A DNA stretch of 60,000 nucleotides from Cryptomeria japonica (GCF_030272615.1 NC_081406.1:459510072-459570071), one strand, 5' to 3'. Positions 32,537 through 43,656 are shown, counted from the stretch's first letter. Notes: a model not told the origin generated them from the sequence alone. Translations and numbers: made by a program.

Positions 32537-34031
32537 TGCAACAAAAATGGAAAGAGCACAAAGAGAGGCACAATCACACAAGACACCCCCCCAAATTCAC
32601 TCAATCAAAGAACCCCCCCCCCAAAAGTGATGATTTGGCACTTTATAATTAGTGCGTATACAATGGGCCACTTGCAAAATATGGCAAAGTGGACTTCTAA
32701 TTACAATTTTACAACTGCCTCAATAAGGCCAAAAGAGACTCAAACTGATAATGCAAGAGATCTAAACTAAGATCCAAGCACATTATAAGCACTTAAAAGG
32801 AAAAATAAGACCAATGTCTAAAAGTACAATTTCCACTCAAAATCTTTGAAATCTGATCATATATTATGAAAGTAGACAAAAAAACATGCACTTTCAAAAA
32901 AAACGGCACCTGAAAAGGAGGTCGTATGAGCTCAAACGAGGCCTTTGAAGTTGCAGAATTGAGGATTGGACAGGTACAGCTGAGAGAATCCGAAAATTAT
33001 GAAAAAAACCTATGCACCAAAATCAGAAAATAACCACACCACTACAAAGATCATGAAATTATAGCCCATTTCAAAAAAAATTGCACCAAAAAAGGAGCAA
33101 AAATGACCAAGATATGGCCTTTCAAAGTTGGACTGCAAAATTGAAAGGCTCAATGGAGAGGGGGTCAAAAAATTTCAAAAAGCTGCTGATGTGGTGCTGA
33201 CATCAGCATTTTACTGTCTTAAATTTGACGGCTGTATGACCGTCATGAAAACTTAACCTCCCTGCTAACTGGGCGTCCGTACTATACGGACAGGCTGATG
33301 TGGCAGTTTGCGTCAGCTCTGCGTGGCAGGTGACGTGGCGTGCGGCTGGATTGCGTGGTGCGGTGACTATGTGTACGGACTGCAGACCGTGGGCTAGTGG
33401 TCGCTTGCCACATGGCAAGCGTGGATTCCATCGGTTTTGTAGTCAGTGGTGGAGAGAAGGCATCGCCGGAGGTGGAGGAAGCTGCCGGAGAGTGTGGGCG
33501 GCGGCCGACGGGGTCCCGACGGTGCGGTAGTTGGATGGCACAGGTCTCGGTGGCATGGGTCACGGCGGCGGCAGGTACACATCGACACGAGAGGTACACA
33601 ATAGGTGCTATAGAGTACAACTGGGTATGACCTGCAACTTGCAACACGCAAGTACAAAGGGCACGGGGGGGGGGGGGGGGGGGGGGGTCTGCAAACCCCC
33701 CAAAAATATATATATATATATATATTTTTTTTTTTATTTGAGTTTTTGATTTTTCAAATTTTGATTGCCCTTTTTAAAAATTTTTTCAAATTTTTTTTTT
33801 CAAAAAATAAGAAAAAAATTTCGAAATCCGTACAATAATAGCCAAAATGGGGAAAAAATTTTCCTCACCAAAATAGGTCGACCTTATAGTCGAAATTTAT
33901 GGAAACGGCCTCCCGGATTCAATAGTGATGTCCAAATCACTCTACGATGCCCCCAAAAAATGAAGATCCCCAAATCCGAAAATAGAAGCCTCCAAAGTGT
34001 CTCCAAAAAACTAATCAATGAAGCCCCAATA
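32537..34031 (-). other. R11 long leader with a GC-rich island
   Basis: About 1.5 kb separates the primer site from gag, much longer than the ~60 bases in R15. 33190-33600 is strikingly GC-rich with many CG dinucleotides, unlike everything around it; a 23-base G run (33665-33687), a short TA repeat and T runs follow. Open frames here carry no recognised domain. It may be an acquired host fragment or a normal GC-rich leader of this lineage. Confidence 0.7.
33665..33687. repeat. poly-G tract (23 bases)
   Basis: An uninterrupted G run on the plus strand (C run in the R11 leader), followed at 33707-33726 by a TA repeat. The length may be imprecise because of sequencing or assembly slippage. Confidence 0.85.
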
Positions 34032-34043
34032 GCTCTGATGCCA
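34032..34043 (-). other. R11 primer binding site
   Basis: Plus strand GCTCTGATGCCA, i.e. TGGCATCAGAGC, touching the 5' LTR; one base from the standard Met-tRNA complement. Confidence 0.85.
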
Positions 34044-34492
34044 TGTAGGATTTTGCCAAGATCAAGGGCACAATGAAAAGCATAAAAAGAGACAATAGAA
34101 TGACAAGAACAAACTGTATTCTCATCAATATGCAAATGATCAACTGGATTAACCAATACAATGAATATAGGCCTGCTTATATAGGCAAGGCCATATGGAT
34201 GTACAAGCACACAATTATGACATGTGGCTCAATGAGAAACAAGGGTAGGTAAGAAATACTAGGGGTAGGTAGGAGAAATAATATAATATTCCACAAGAGG
34301 TGGATGACCCACCGAATGTGGAGTGTAACAGCAAAATAAGACCACAAAAGGTGGAATTTCTCCTACAAGCTCTATCTCTATTTGCACACTTCCCTAAGTG
34401 TCTCAAATCCAAACTACGAAGAGATGCATTATCCTAAGTTAACTTAAGTAAAGTGTAATAATATCCAAAGTGAATATTTATTTACACCAACA
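34044..34492 (-). repeat. R11 5' LTR (449 bp)
   Basis: Same ends and length as the copy at 27772-28220. The minus-strand TATATAAG box is at 34176-34183. Confidence 0.95.
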
Positions 34493-34497
34493 AAGAT

Positions 34498-35026
34498 GAA
34501 GAAAAGATTGTAGATTATCTTTATAGGGTAGATGAAACTGTGAGCTCCATTAGGGAACTTGGAGAAGAGGTTGTTGATGAAGTTACTGTCAAAAAGGTAC
34601 TTAGATCACTCACATCTAGGTATGATACTAAGGTTTCTGCTATACATGAAGCCAAGGATCTAAAAAAACTTCACAATGGATGAGTTATTTGGCTCCTTAA
34701 TTGCTTATGAGATGAGGACAACCAGAGAAGGATCTTCAAGGAAAGAAGTTGCTTTCAAATCCATCAAAAAGGGAAAGGAAGAGGTTTCTCATAAAGGATC
34801 TAGTGAAGAGTCGGATGTAGAGGTAGCAAACTTTGTTAGAAATCTCAAGAGAGGATCTGTTAAGTACAAAGGAAAGTTGCCACTCAAATGCTTCAACTAT
34901 GGTAAAATATGACACTTTGCTACAAAATATCCCTATAGTGAAACTGATGGAGATAAGAAAAGGAGCTCTGGAAGATCTTTCATTAAAGACAAAGAGAAAA
35001 AAGTTTACTTGCAACGAAGAAAAATT
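34498..35026 (+). pseudogene. R10 gag, C-terminal part with broken zinc knuckle
   Basis: Continues the interrupted gag (VDYLYRVDETVSSIREL, VDEVTVKKVLRSLTSRYD). A frame change near 34660-34680 joins it to a Lys/Glu-rich linker and a single knuckle reading CFNYGKI-stop-HFATKYP. Compared with the CX2CX4HX4C pattern, the second and last Cys are Tyr and a Gly is a stop. It ends where R12 begins. Confidence 0.85.
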
Positions 35027-36510
35027 TGTTGAACACAATGTACCATTGGGAGGGGGGTGAATCAGTGATTCCCAATATTCTAAACCTTTTAAAGAAAACT
35101 CTTGGTACCAGTTAGCAAATCAGGCACAAGGAGAATATACCGGTGAGCTAAGGAAAGAGATCAAATGAAAACACACAAAGATACTCAATACATAACACTA
35201 GATATACGAGGAAAACCCAATGTGGGAAAAACCTCGGTGAGAAATGTTGTTGGAGACTACTGCTCTGATACAACCTCACAATAAGCACTGATTACAAAGT
35301 TTAGGGCACCAACCCAAGGAGAACCAACCCTTGCATTGAGCTCCAAATTAGTGATGTACTAAAGATTAGATTAATACAATAGTTTTAATCTTGTTACAAA
35401 TGAGTTTTGTAACTCTTACAATGAAAAACTTCACCAGTTTAACTCTTCTCAATCGGTTCTCTGTTCTTTGTTTATACCTTTTTCTGCCCATATTTTATCT
35501 TGCATAGCCTTCACTGGTACACTCTCTTATCTCCTTCACCTTTTGCAAATTTCTTCCCGAATCCCCCTTGTTAGTTTAAACAATTGTAGTTCTATTTGGC
35601 AGCTTGCCGATTGCTCTAACCTTGTCGGTAAAACCTCTAATAAACCTTCTACCGGTTCTACCTCTTTGTCAAAAAATCCAAGACTCAAATGATTTTGATC
35701 TTCTCTCTGACCACTCTCTACTCTCTCAGTTACTCTAGTTTTGTTGGCATCAAGCATCATCATCTTAAGTCTTTAGTCTACATATTTATACTTGATTATT
35801 CCCATCAACACCTGGATTCAAACTAGGCATGTTATGGTTTTTTCTCCATCGAGTATGTCTGTATTAAATCTAATTAGATCTCCTCTCCTTGATTGATGAT
35901 TTGCATTAGATCAAACACCACCACCATTTCTGATGACATCTATACACACTTTCTATCTTTAGCAACTTGTAACTTGTTTTCCCAGCCTTTCTCTATCATT
36001 CATCATTAATGCCTCAGGTATTTCCTTCGACCATCGAGCACAAATATCGAATTGTCCTACTTGATTTATCTCACCAAAAACCTTCTACATCTCGATCCGC
36101 CTCAAGCCACACTTCTTCTGTCATTGACCTGTGATTCATGGGTTCTTTATTTAAAGTTGACTTGCTCATCACCTATCACATCAATGGAAGATTTGCCTAC
36201 CACTGCATTACTGCCACATGGAACATACGTGTCATCCTCAGACACCATCCAACTCAACCCAGTCTTCTATGTTGATTTCAGTTCATTCACTGACCAAGAC
36301 ACATGATTGGTGTTTTATCGGCTCATATACCCTATTGATAGATCATATTGACTTGGAATTCTTCTGGTTTTGTGTTCATACTTCATGTGATCCAACAATC
36401 ATTCACTATGTTGGTTTTTCTTCTTCATGTCCATACATGCCCACCGATGGATCTCCTTATTGCATCTTCATACTGGTAACATACCTACCAATTGTCATTT
36501 CATACCGGTT

Positions 36511-37425
36511 TCCAATATTGTCAATTGATACTCATTGGATTCATATGCGGTCATTGAAGGCAGCAAGATTCTGTAGAAGGCATACACTAGCATTGGAGGC
36601 ATACATCGGTAGATACCAGCATTGGAGTAATCAAGGTCATAACTAGCACCAACACTGACATCCAACACTTATGTGAATCCGACATCAGTCTGGGATCTGA
36701 AAAGTTTTATTTAATCATTTTATAATTATTGTATAGCTTTGGCATTGAATATCTTTCGTAATGTATTGTAATCTAACATAAGGCATATTGTTTGTAAAGG
36801 GTATATAAGTCAGTTTATTAGGTCATTGTGATATAGAAGAGTGTGTAGGACAAGGAAGCAAAATAGTGTGATGCTAAGGACATCTATATAGATCATTTGT
36901 ATGCAAAATTAATATCATGCAATGATCAATAGATGGTTTGTAAAGCATTCTTGGAGAAAATGAGATATCGGTAAAAGGGTTTAAGAACTGGTACAGAAAA
37001 GAGCTATAACCGAAACTCTTTTTGGCATAGCAGATGCATTTTGTGAGCTCACCATTCTTGTTTTATCTCAGCATAAGCTTGTAGTCAGTGAGACTTTTTT
37101 TGTGTTGAGCAGTGTGCTCTAGGCAGTGTGCCTTCCTACATGTGCAGGCCCCCATACTATGCAATATCTTTCACATGGCCAGTGAATTGATATTGTGGGT
37201 CATAAATCCCACTATGGTTTTTCCTCTTTGAGGTCTTCCATGTATAAATTCTGTGTGTTGTGATTTTCATTCATGTGGCTTGTTTATTTACTTCATGTTA
37301 TATGTTTCTTCATTTACCAGTTTATATGTGTATGTTGTAATAAGGTAAAATCTTATATTACCAGCAGAACATCGATTCACCGCCCCCTCTCAGTGTTCTT
37401 GGATTCATTGTTTTCAAACATCCAA
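36511..37425 (+). mobile_element. R13: solo LTR with TSD TCCAA inside the R12 LTR
   Basis: The LTR runs 36516-37420 (905 bp), from TATTGTCAATTGATAC (first TG mutated to TA) to ...TTTTCAAACA. It is flanked by perfect TCCAA copies (36511-36515, 37421-37425). Related to the R4 LTR by its start, its repeated CATTGGA/GGCATAC words and its 3' region. TATATAAG at 36802-36809. Confidence 0.9.
37366..37399 (+). other. U5 hairpin of R13
   Basis: AGAACATCGA (37366-37375) against TCAGTGTTCT (37390-37399): outer AGAACA/TGTTCT perfect, then one T-G wobble and one mismatch. The loop is TTCACCGCCCCCTC-like. Confidence 0.7.
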
Positions 37426-37485
37426 TACTTACTTTTCAGTTATAATCCCATACTGGTTGACATCAATGACAACACAATACCAACA

Positions 37486-37500
37486 ATCTCCTTGTTTGGC
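37486..37500 (-). other. R12 polypurine tract
   Basis: Plus strand ATCTCCTTGTTTGGC beside the LTR; on the coding strand GCCAAACAAGGAGAT before TGTTGG, a variant of the family AAAGGGGGAGAT. Confidence 0.7.
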
Positions 37501-38058
37501 ATTGATGTCAACACACTCTATTCCTTCACCCTACCCATTGGACCATTCTCCCCCTTTGACAACAATGACAAAGGGTCAGGGAATCCTTCCATCTAATTCA
37601 TTCTCCAATGGTTATATAGTGTAGTCTCCCCGTTTGATTTCTATCCACTCAATCAACAACATATAAGATGGACGATAGAGACACCAACTGACATCAATTG
37701 TTCATAAGAGTCAAATGTGATTGTACTATGAGTGCTACCAATTGGGAAAGTAGATTCTCCTAATCATGAAATTCTCTTGGGTATTCCTACAATAATTTCC
37801 TTCTTCTACAATTTGTTCTTCCAATACACCTGTCTAGTGTTCCTTTCACCTGATGGTCCAATTGTGATTTTTATCAAAGTAAAAATTGAATAGACATTGA
37901 AGGAACTTTCAAATGTGGACCAATGAGTACTACCCAAAAGCTCAAGCATGTCGGTACTATAGCATAATCACTTGATCTCCCCCTATGTCCAACATATGGT
38001 CCAAGAGATAGGAGATTTTACAATGAACTCCCCATGAACCATAGATATTCATACACAT
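37501..38058 (-). other. R12 3' UTR
   Basis: Non-coding stretch between the RNase H stop and the polypurine tract. It contains further C-runs on the plus strand (TTCTCCCCCTTTGAC near 37547, GTCTCCCCGTTTG near 37622, CTCCCCCTATG near 37977), i.e. extra purine tracts on the coding strand as in R2 and R15. Confidence 0.6.
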
Positions 38059-38640
38059 TTAAGTGCATGAAATAGGTGATACCACTCCTAACTTCTGTCT
38101 CAGATACTCAAAACTCTTTAGTGGTAGCGGCTTGGTGAAGATATCAACCACTTGTTTACCTATAGGGACATACTCTACCTTGACTTCATAGATCTGTCAC
38201 CTCTCTGGGAAAATGATATTTGATGGAAATATGCTTTTTCCTTGAGTGCATAACTAGATTTTTTGATATCTTAATTACACCAAAATTGTCACACTGGATG
38301 GAAATAGGGTCAGACATCTCTACCTAAATATCCTTGAGGGTCTTCTTCATCCATAGCACCTAAGAATAGCATGTGGTAGCAACAATATATTATGCCTCAT
38401 CAGTAGATAGAGAAACTGAATCCTGCTTCTTACTATGCCATGACCAACCGATTACCTAGGAGGAATTGACCACCACTTGTTCTCTTACAGTCATCAATGC
38501 AGGCTACCAAATCAACATCAGTGTAAGCATGCGAGATAAAATCCCCTTTCTTGGGATACCATAGTCCATAATAAAGTGTCCCTTGTATATAACAAAATAT
38601 CCTTCTGACTGCAAAATCATAAAATGTCCTGAAAAAGATC
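38059..38640 (-). pseudogene. R12 RNase H remnant
   Basis: On the minus strand: RRIFCYIQGTLYYGLWYPKK and AYTDVDLVACIDDCKRTSGG (38430-38610), a degraded middle (38110-38430), then VDIFTKPLPLKSFEYL near 38110-38150 and a TAA at 38059. The DADWAG motif is altered to DVDLVA. The homology stops near 38612, where the 31-bp tandem repeats begin. Confidence 0.85.
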
Positions 38641-38775
38641 TTAAAAATCATAAAATGTCCTGGAAAAATATTAAAAAATCATAAAATGTCTTGAAAAAAT
38701 CATAAAAATCATAAAATGTCCTGAAAAAAACCATAAAAATCATAAAATATCTTGAAAAAAGCCTACAAATTAAAA
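38613..38775. repeat. 31-bp tandem repeat, five copies
   Basis: The word ATCATAAAATGTCCTGAAAAA recurs at 38616, 38647, 38678, 38708 and 38739, spaced 30-31 bases, with small differences. It abuts the R12 truncation point. No spacers of unique sequence, so it is an ordinary minisatellite. Confidence 0.85.
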
Positions 38776-38856
38776 CATTCATAAAAAGCCTAAAAAAACC
38801 ATAAACATTTAAAAATATGTAATAAACATTGTGAAGACACGAACACTTAAGACAAG

Positions 38857-38899
38857 GGTAGTACCCCTGCCCTAATCAATTTATAATCTCGGTTGAATC
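38857..38899. repeat. R14 5' LTR, first 43 bases
   Basis: GGTAGTACCCCTGCCCTAATC... aligns with TGTAGTATCCCTACCCTAATC at 53458. Cut by R15 after GAATC. Confidence 0.9.
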
Positions 38900-39951
38900 T
38901 ATAGGTCCCAGAGACAACTGAGAGGGAGTGGGGGGGGGGGGGGTGAATCAGTTGTCTAATAAATTCAAACCAAAAACTTATTAACCAACTTAATGCTTAA
39001 TACCGATAAATCAGTTAGGTATGCCGATAGACAGTGTTAATAGTAAATTGCTATACCGGTAAGAATTAATGCATGAAACATAAGCACAAATTCATCCACA
39101 ACACATGACACCAATATTTCTACGTGGAAACCCTGTAATGGAAAAACCATGGTGGGAAACCTTACCCACAATCAGATGATACTACTAAAGATAGTAAGTG
39201 TACAAGAGGGGTCTACACATGTATAAAGGCCAACAACATAGAGCTCACTGCTCAATCACAAATGGGAGTCACACTGACTACAGTTGGATGGTTAAATCCA
39301 ATAAGAATGTACTCCACGAAATCGTATCTTCATATGCTGGATTCAGTACCAGTGTAATGCTAATATGCTTCCACAAAAACCTAACTTCATCTTCAAATGA
39401 TGTCTTCGTGTATAGCTCTGTTTAATCTCACATATACCTTCTCACAATTCTTTTTGTATTCCACACTTGATCTTATGAATAAGATCTTACATTTATACCA
39501 TACCCTAAGACCAATTTTAGTAGGCCGGCTCTACAAGATATTACAATAAAAACATTTTACAAATAATATAATATCTGATGCAATAACTGATTAAACATGT
39601 CGGCTTAATGCATTTACAACAATAATAAATCATGTCCATAGCGTACCATGTTGATCTGGAAAAGATAAACATGTCAGTGTAACCCTAGATAACCTGGACC
39701 TATTTGCCGATAAAAGCAAATATGAAAATAAGAATATACCAATGATTATTACTTCAAAATAAAGTGTCCACATGATGTCTTCGACATTACCAAGTGTCTT
39801 GCATGCCATTCTAGCTACTGGTGAACATTATATCCTACCGGTTAATCATATACTGGTAATTGTTGCACAGTTTACTATTTGCCAGTGAATGTTGTTGGAT
39901 CTCCAAAGTAGGTGTTGACATCAATGAGAAAACCATACCAAAATACCAACA
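38900..39951 (-). repeat. R15 3' LTR (1052 bp)
   Basis: Plus strand TATAGGTCCCAGAGAC...AAAATACCAACA. The terminal CA on the coding strand has decayed (TGTAGG to TATAGG). It has lost most CCGG sites that the 5' LTR keeps. Confidence 0.95.
38912..38957 (-). other. U5 hairpin of the R15 3' LTR
   Basis: AGACAACTGA (38912-38921) and TCAGTTGTCT (38948-38957) are perfect 10-base complements around a long G-rich (coding strand C-rich) loop. Confidence 0.85.
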
Positions 39952-40295
39952 ATCTCCCCCTTTGGCATTGATCGCAACACAAGATGGAAAAACCATCAAA
40001 GTGCCAAAACATAAATGCCAAGTGTAAAACCAACAATCTCCTCAAGGTGACAATCTCTCCCCCTGGAAGCAATTTGATGTTATCCTGTACTAATTTTCAC
40101 CATAGATATCTCTCCTCAATTGATAATGTGTTTTTCCATATATCTCTCCCCCTTTGACATCAAATGCCAAAGCTACAAAATTTAAGTCCATACAAAAATA
40201 CCAACTAGTCCCCCTGAGAAGTAGCTTCCTCATCAAATACTAGAATAAAAGATTTGTCCATTTAATTATGCCGGTTGATGACAATCATCAACTGT
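39952..40295 (-). other. R15 3' UTR with several polypurine tracts
   Basis: The polypurine tract proper is plus-strand ATCTCCCCCTTTGGC (39952-39966). Further CTCCCCC runs lie near 40047-40060, 40145-40152 and 40210-40215, i.e. four GGGGGAG-like tracts on the coding strand, paralleling R2. Confidence 0.75.
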
Positions 40296-41990
40296 CTAAG
40301 TCTCTACTGGTGGAGGTATGACTCCGAGCTGATCTTTGAGATACTCAAAAGTTCCCTTAGGCAAAGGTTTTGTGAAAATATCTACAAGCTGTTCTTTAGT
40401 ATTCACATAAACCAGTTTTATCTCCTTTTCTTTAACTTTTTCCCTTAGAAAATTCAGTTTGATAGAAACATGTTTTGTTTTAGAATGTAATACTGGATTC
40501 TTAGATATATCAATTGCTGCAGTGTTATCACAATATATAGTAATAGGCTCCTTTCATTTACCTTTATGTCTTTCAACATTTGCTTAAGACAAAGTACCTG
40601 TGTACATTTTGTTGCTGCTGCAACATATTCTGATTCTGTTGTTGATAAAGATGTACAACTCTATTTCTTACTTAACCAAGAAACTAATCTCTTTCCAAGA
40701 AAGAATGCTCCTCTAGTGGTTCTTTTTCTATCATCCAAATCTCCTGCCCAATTTGCATTTGTGTATGCATATAGATCAAAATTTTCATCTTTAGGATACC
40801 ATAATCCAAGATTTGTTGTGTCTTGTAAGTACCGGAAAATCCTTTTTACTACTGATTCATGATTTTCCCTAGGATTACTCTGAAATCTAGAAACTTTACA
40901 TACTACATTCATAATATCAGGTCTGGTTTGTGTCAAATATAGTAAACCTCCTATCATAGATTTGTATCTAGTTGGATTAACAGGTGTAGATTCATCCCTT
41001 TGAGATAATTTGTCATTTGTAGTCATAGGTGTGCTTACCGGTTTAGAGTTCTCCATCCCAAATTTCTTAAGTCGTTCTTTCAAGTACTTAGATTGACTCA
41101 AAAATATGCCTTTATCAGTCTGTAAAATCTGCAATCCTAAAAAGAATTTTATTTCTCCGATCATAGACATTTCAAATTCTTGCTGCATTTCAAGAGAAAA
41201 TTCTTTGCATAATTCATCTTCTCCTCCAAAGATTATATCATCAACAATTACTTCAATAATCAAGATGTCATCATTAGTTACTTTGTAATATAAATTGCTA
41301 TCTGCATTTCCTTTAGTAAAACCAATCTTCAAAAGATACTTATCCAATCTTGCATACCAAGCTCTTGGAGCTTGTTTTAATCCATACAGAGCTTTTCTTA
41401 ATCTGCAAACCATATCATTGTCATCTGTCAAGGAAAATCCATTAGGTTATTCAATATAGACTTCCTCTTCAAGATCTCCATTCAAAAATGCACTTTTAAT
41501 ATCCATTTGATAAACTTTGTAATCCTTGTGAGCTGCAAAAGCCAAGAATAATGTAACTGCCTCAATTCTGGCTACCGGTGCAAAGGTTTCATTGTAATCA
41601 ACTCCTTCTTTCTGAGAATATCCCTTACACACTAGTCTTTCTTTATTTCTAACAACCTTACCATCTTCATTGAGTTTGTTTTTAAATACCCATTTGGTTC
41701 CATTTACATTTTTATTTTTAGGCCGGGGAACTAATGTCCAAGTATTATTTTTCTCAATTTGTCCTAATTCTTCTTCCATAGCTTTAATCCAAAATTTATC
41801 TTCACATGCCTCATTGATAGATAATGGTTCAATTTGAGAAATAAGACATACCTCTTCATTTGCCAATCTTCCTCTTGTCATGACTCCTTTAAGTTTGCTT
41901 CCAATTATCTGATCTTCAGAGTGATTCAATCTTACATACCGGGGTGTCTTAGTCTGTTGTTGTTCTTCAATTATTGTGGAATCCTCTGAT
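40296..41990 (-). pseudogene. R15 reverse transcriptase/RNase H
   Basis: The frame runs from the linker ([16 protein letters not shown]) through [58 protein letters not shown], then a stop near 41446, KALYGLKQAPRAWYARLDKY, the catalytic VDDIIFGGED (preceded by Ile rather than Tyr or Phe), and FFLGLQILQTDKGIF. RNase H has AYTNANWAGDLDDRKRT: both Asp of the usual TDADW motif read Asn, a G-to-A type loss of catalytic residues. A stop after SWLSKK (40661) and degraded frames follow to the tail VNTKEQLVDIFTKPLPKGTF and TAG at 40296. Confidence 0.92.
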
Positions 41991-43656
41991 GATACCGGAG
42001 TAACTGGATCATCATTCTGTACCTGTGGATTTATTATAGGTCCATTTGTCATAATTTCTATTCCCAGTTCAGAGTCTATATACCTTGAAGTTCCTCTGAA
42101 TTGTTCATCAATCTTTACATTTGTACTCTCAACAATTTTTTGTAATCTTTTATTAAAACATATATATGCTTTACTCTTAGATGAATAACCAAGAAATATT
42201 CCTTCATCACTTCTAGGATCAAACTTACCAATATACTCATCTCTTCTAATATAACATTTACTTCCAAAAATTTTGAAATACTTAAAAGTAGGAGTATTAC
42301 CAAACCATAGTTCATGAGGGGTCTTACCGGTTTCACCTTTGATGTGAACTTTGTTAAATGTATAGATAGCAGTGCTTACTACCTCTCTCCAGTACACGTG
42401 GTAGATTTGCTTCTGATAACATACTTCTTGCTGTATCCAAAATAGTTTTGTTTTTTCTTTCAACAACTTCATTCTATTGTGGTGTCCGAGGTGCTGATAA
42501 CTATCTTTTGATTCCATTTACTTCACAGAATGTATTAAAATATTTAGAAGTGAATTCTCCTCCTTGATCTGATCTTAAACATTTAATTTTCTTACCGGTT
42601 TCATTTTCAACCATTGCTTTGAATAGTTTGAACTTCCCAAGTGCTTCTGATTTTTCTCTGAGAAAAGTAACCCAACACATTCTAGAATAATCATCAATAA
42701 TTAGCATGAAATATCTATCACCTTGTAAGCTTTTAGTTCTAGCTAGATAAATCAATGTGAATAAAGTCAAGGGCATTATTGGATTTTTCTGGAATACTTT
42801 TGAAACTAGGTCTAACTTGTTTTCCAAATTGACATTCCTTGCAAATTGTATTATGAGGTTTCACAATTTTAGGTAGATCTCTAACTACCTTAGAAGTACT
42901 GATTTTTACCATGCAATCAAAATTTACATGACATAGTCTTTTATGCCATAGCCAACTTTCATCTATATGTCCAATTAAGCATGCCTTTTCACTGTTATTC
43001 AAATGAAAGATATTACCTCTAGTTTGATTACCGGTTGCAATTTCCAAACCAGTTCTATTCATGATTTTGCATTTTCCATTTTTAAATTGTAACTGAAAAC
43101 CTTTCTCAACTAATTGACCAACACTTAAAAGATTATGTTTTAATCCTTCAACATAGTAGACATTGTTAGTGTTATGTTTACCATCAAGAGATATTGAACC
43201 CTTACCTTTGATTGAACAGGCTTTGTCATCTTTGAATCTTACTAAACCTTCATTGTATTCTTGAAAGTTCAAGAATTTACCTTTGTCTACAGTCATGTGA
43301 TGTGAGCATCCTAAGTCAATAATCCATTCATCCTTTGATTCAACTTTAGCTACTAGGGCTTGTTCTACCGATTTTGCAATAGGTACCGGTTGATCTTCTG
43401 TTATAGCAACAAAGACCCATCCATTGTCTATTGGATCCTCATCAGAATCATCAGTCACACCTTCATCAACAGTGTAACAAGATTTATCTTTGTTTTTCTT
43501 AAATCTGTATCTCTGATATTCAGGATTAGGTTTGTATGTTCTTCTAGCTTCTTCTCTTAGTCTAGCATGTCTATCAAAGCATCTTGAAGCCATATGATGA
43601 ATCTTATTTGTAGTTAAAACATTTAAAGGGTGCTTTACCTTCATACTTACTTTCAA
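41991..43656 (-). pseudogene. R15 zinc knuckle, protease and integrase
   Basis: Starts with the end of gag (KIHHMASRCF, where the knuckle's second Cys is Tyr) and a basic segment shared with R9 (TYKPNPEYQR). The protease reads WIIDLGCSHHMTVDKGKF, with DSG changed to DLG. The pre-integrase HHCC finger is complete (WLWHKRLCHVNF...TICKECQFGKQ). The integrase core keeps the acidic triad in IIDDYSRMCW, RSDQGGEF and EVVERKNKT, but lies in two frames joined near 42740-42830 and 42510, with a TAG before the last motif. The integrase C-terminal [16 protein letters not shown] region ends the module. Confidence 0.92.

Larger units (their letters stand above)
27767..34497 (-). mobile_element. R11: nearly complete copia element with TSD AAGAT
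   Basis: Element 27772-34492 (6721 bp) with two 449-bp LTRs and a perfect target duplication AAGAT (27767-27771, 34493-34497). Coding is on the minus strand in the order gag, protease, integrase, RT, RNase H. It differs from the Sirevirus-like elements in LTR length, in having no terminal C-rich hairpin, in its primer site TGGCATCAGAGC, and in a YVDDLIIT-type RT. The lineage within copia was not resolved. Stops and one frameshift make it defective now. Confidence 0.95.
25610..35026 (+). mobile_element. R10: copia element, 5' LTR and gag only, split by R11
   Basis: It consists of an LTR (25610-27319), a mutated primer site, and a gag reading frame that is interrupted at 27771 by R11 and resumes at 34498. 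The gag then stops at 35026, where R12 is inserted in the opposite orientation. Nothing of R10 downstream of the gag zinc knuckle was found. It is inserted into the R9 LTR. Confidence 0.88.
35027..37485 (-). repeat. R12 3' LTR, interrupted by R13
   Basis: On the minus strand it begins TGTTGGTATTGTGTTG at 37485 and ends ...CATTGTGTTCAACA at 35027. R13 separates 35027-36515 from 37426-37485. The TATA candidate is plus-strand TTTATA at 35471. The terminal hairpin is decayed (35044-35066). Confidence 0.88.
35027..38612 (-). mobile_element. R12: minus-strand copia of the R10 family, 5'-truncated
   Basis: It has a 3' LTR (35027-37485, split by R13), polypurine tract (37486-37500), 3' UTR and an RNase H remnant up to about 38612; the rest of pol, gag and the 5' LTR are absent. 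Its LTR is the same family as R10 but inverted, so 25.6-37.5 kb carries a large LTR inverted repeat. The left flank AAATT (35022-35026) is the candidate target duplication; no partner was seen. Confidence 0.85.

Noticed and set aside
33203-33657. Overlapping ORFs in the R11 GC-rich leader as a possible captured gene
   Set aside because: Open frames on both strands reflect high GC; no domain or splice structure was recognised. Kept as a finding about composition, not as a gene.
38613-38775. Five regularly spaced repeats as a possible CRISPR array
   Set aside because: Units are directly tandem with no unique spacers, and the context is plant retrotransposon DNA.
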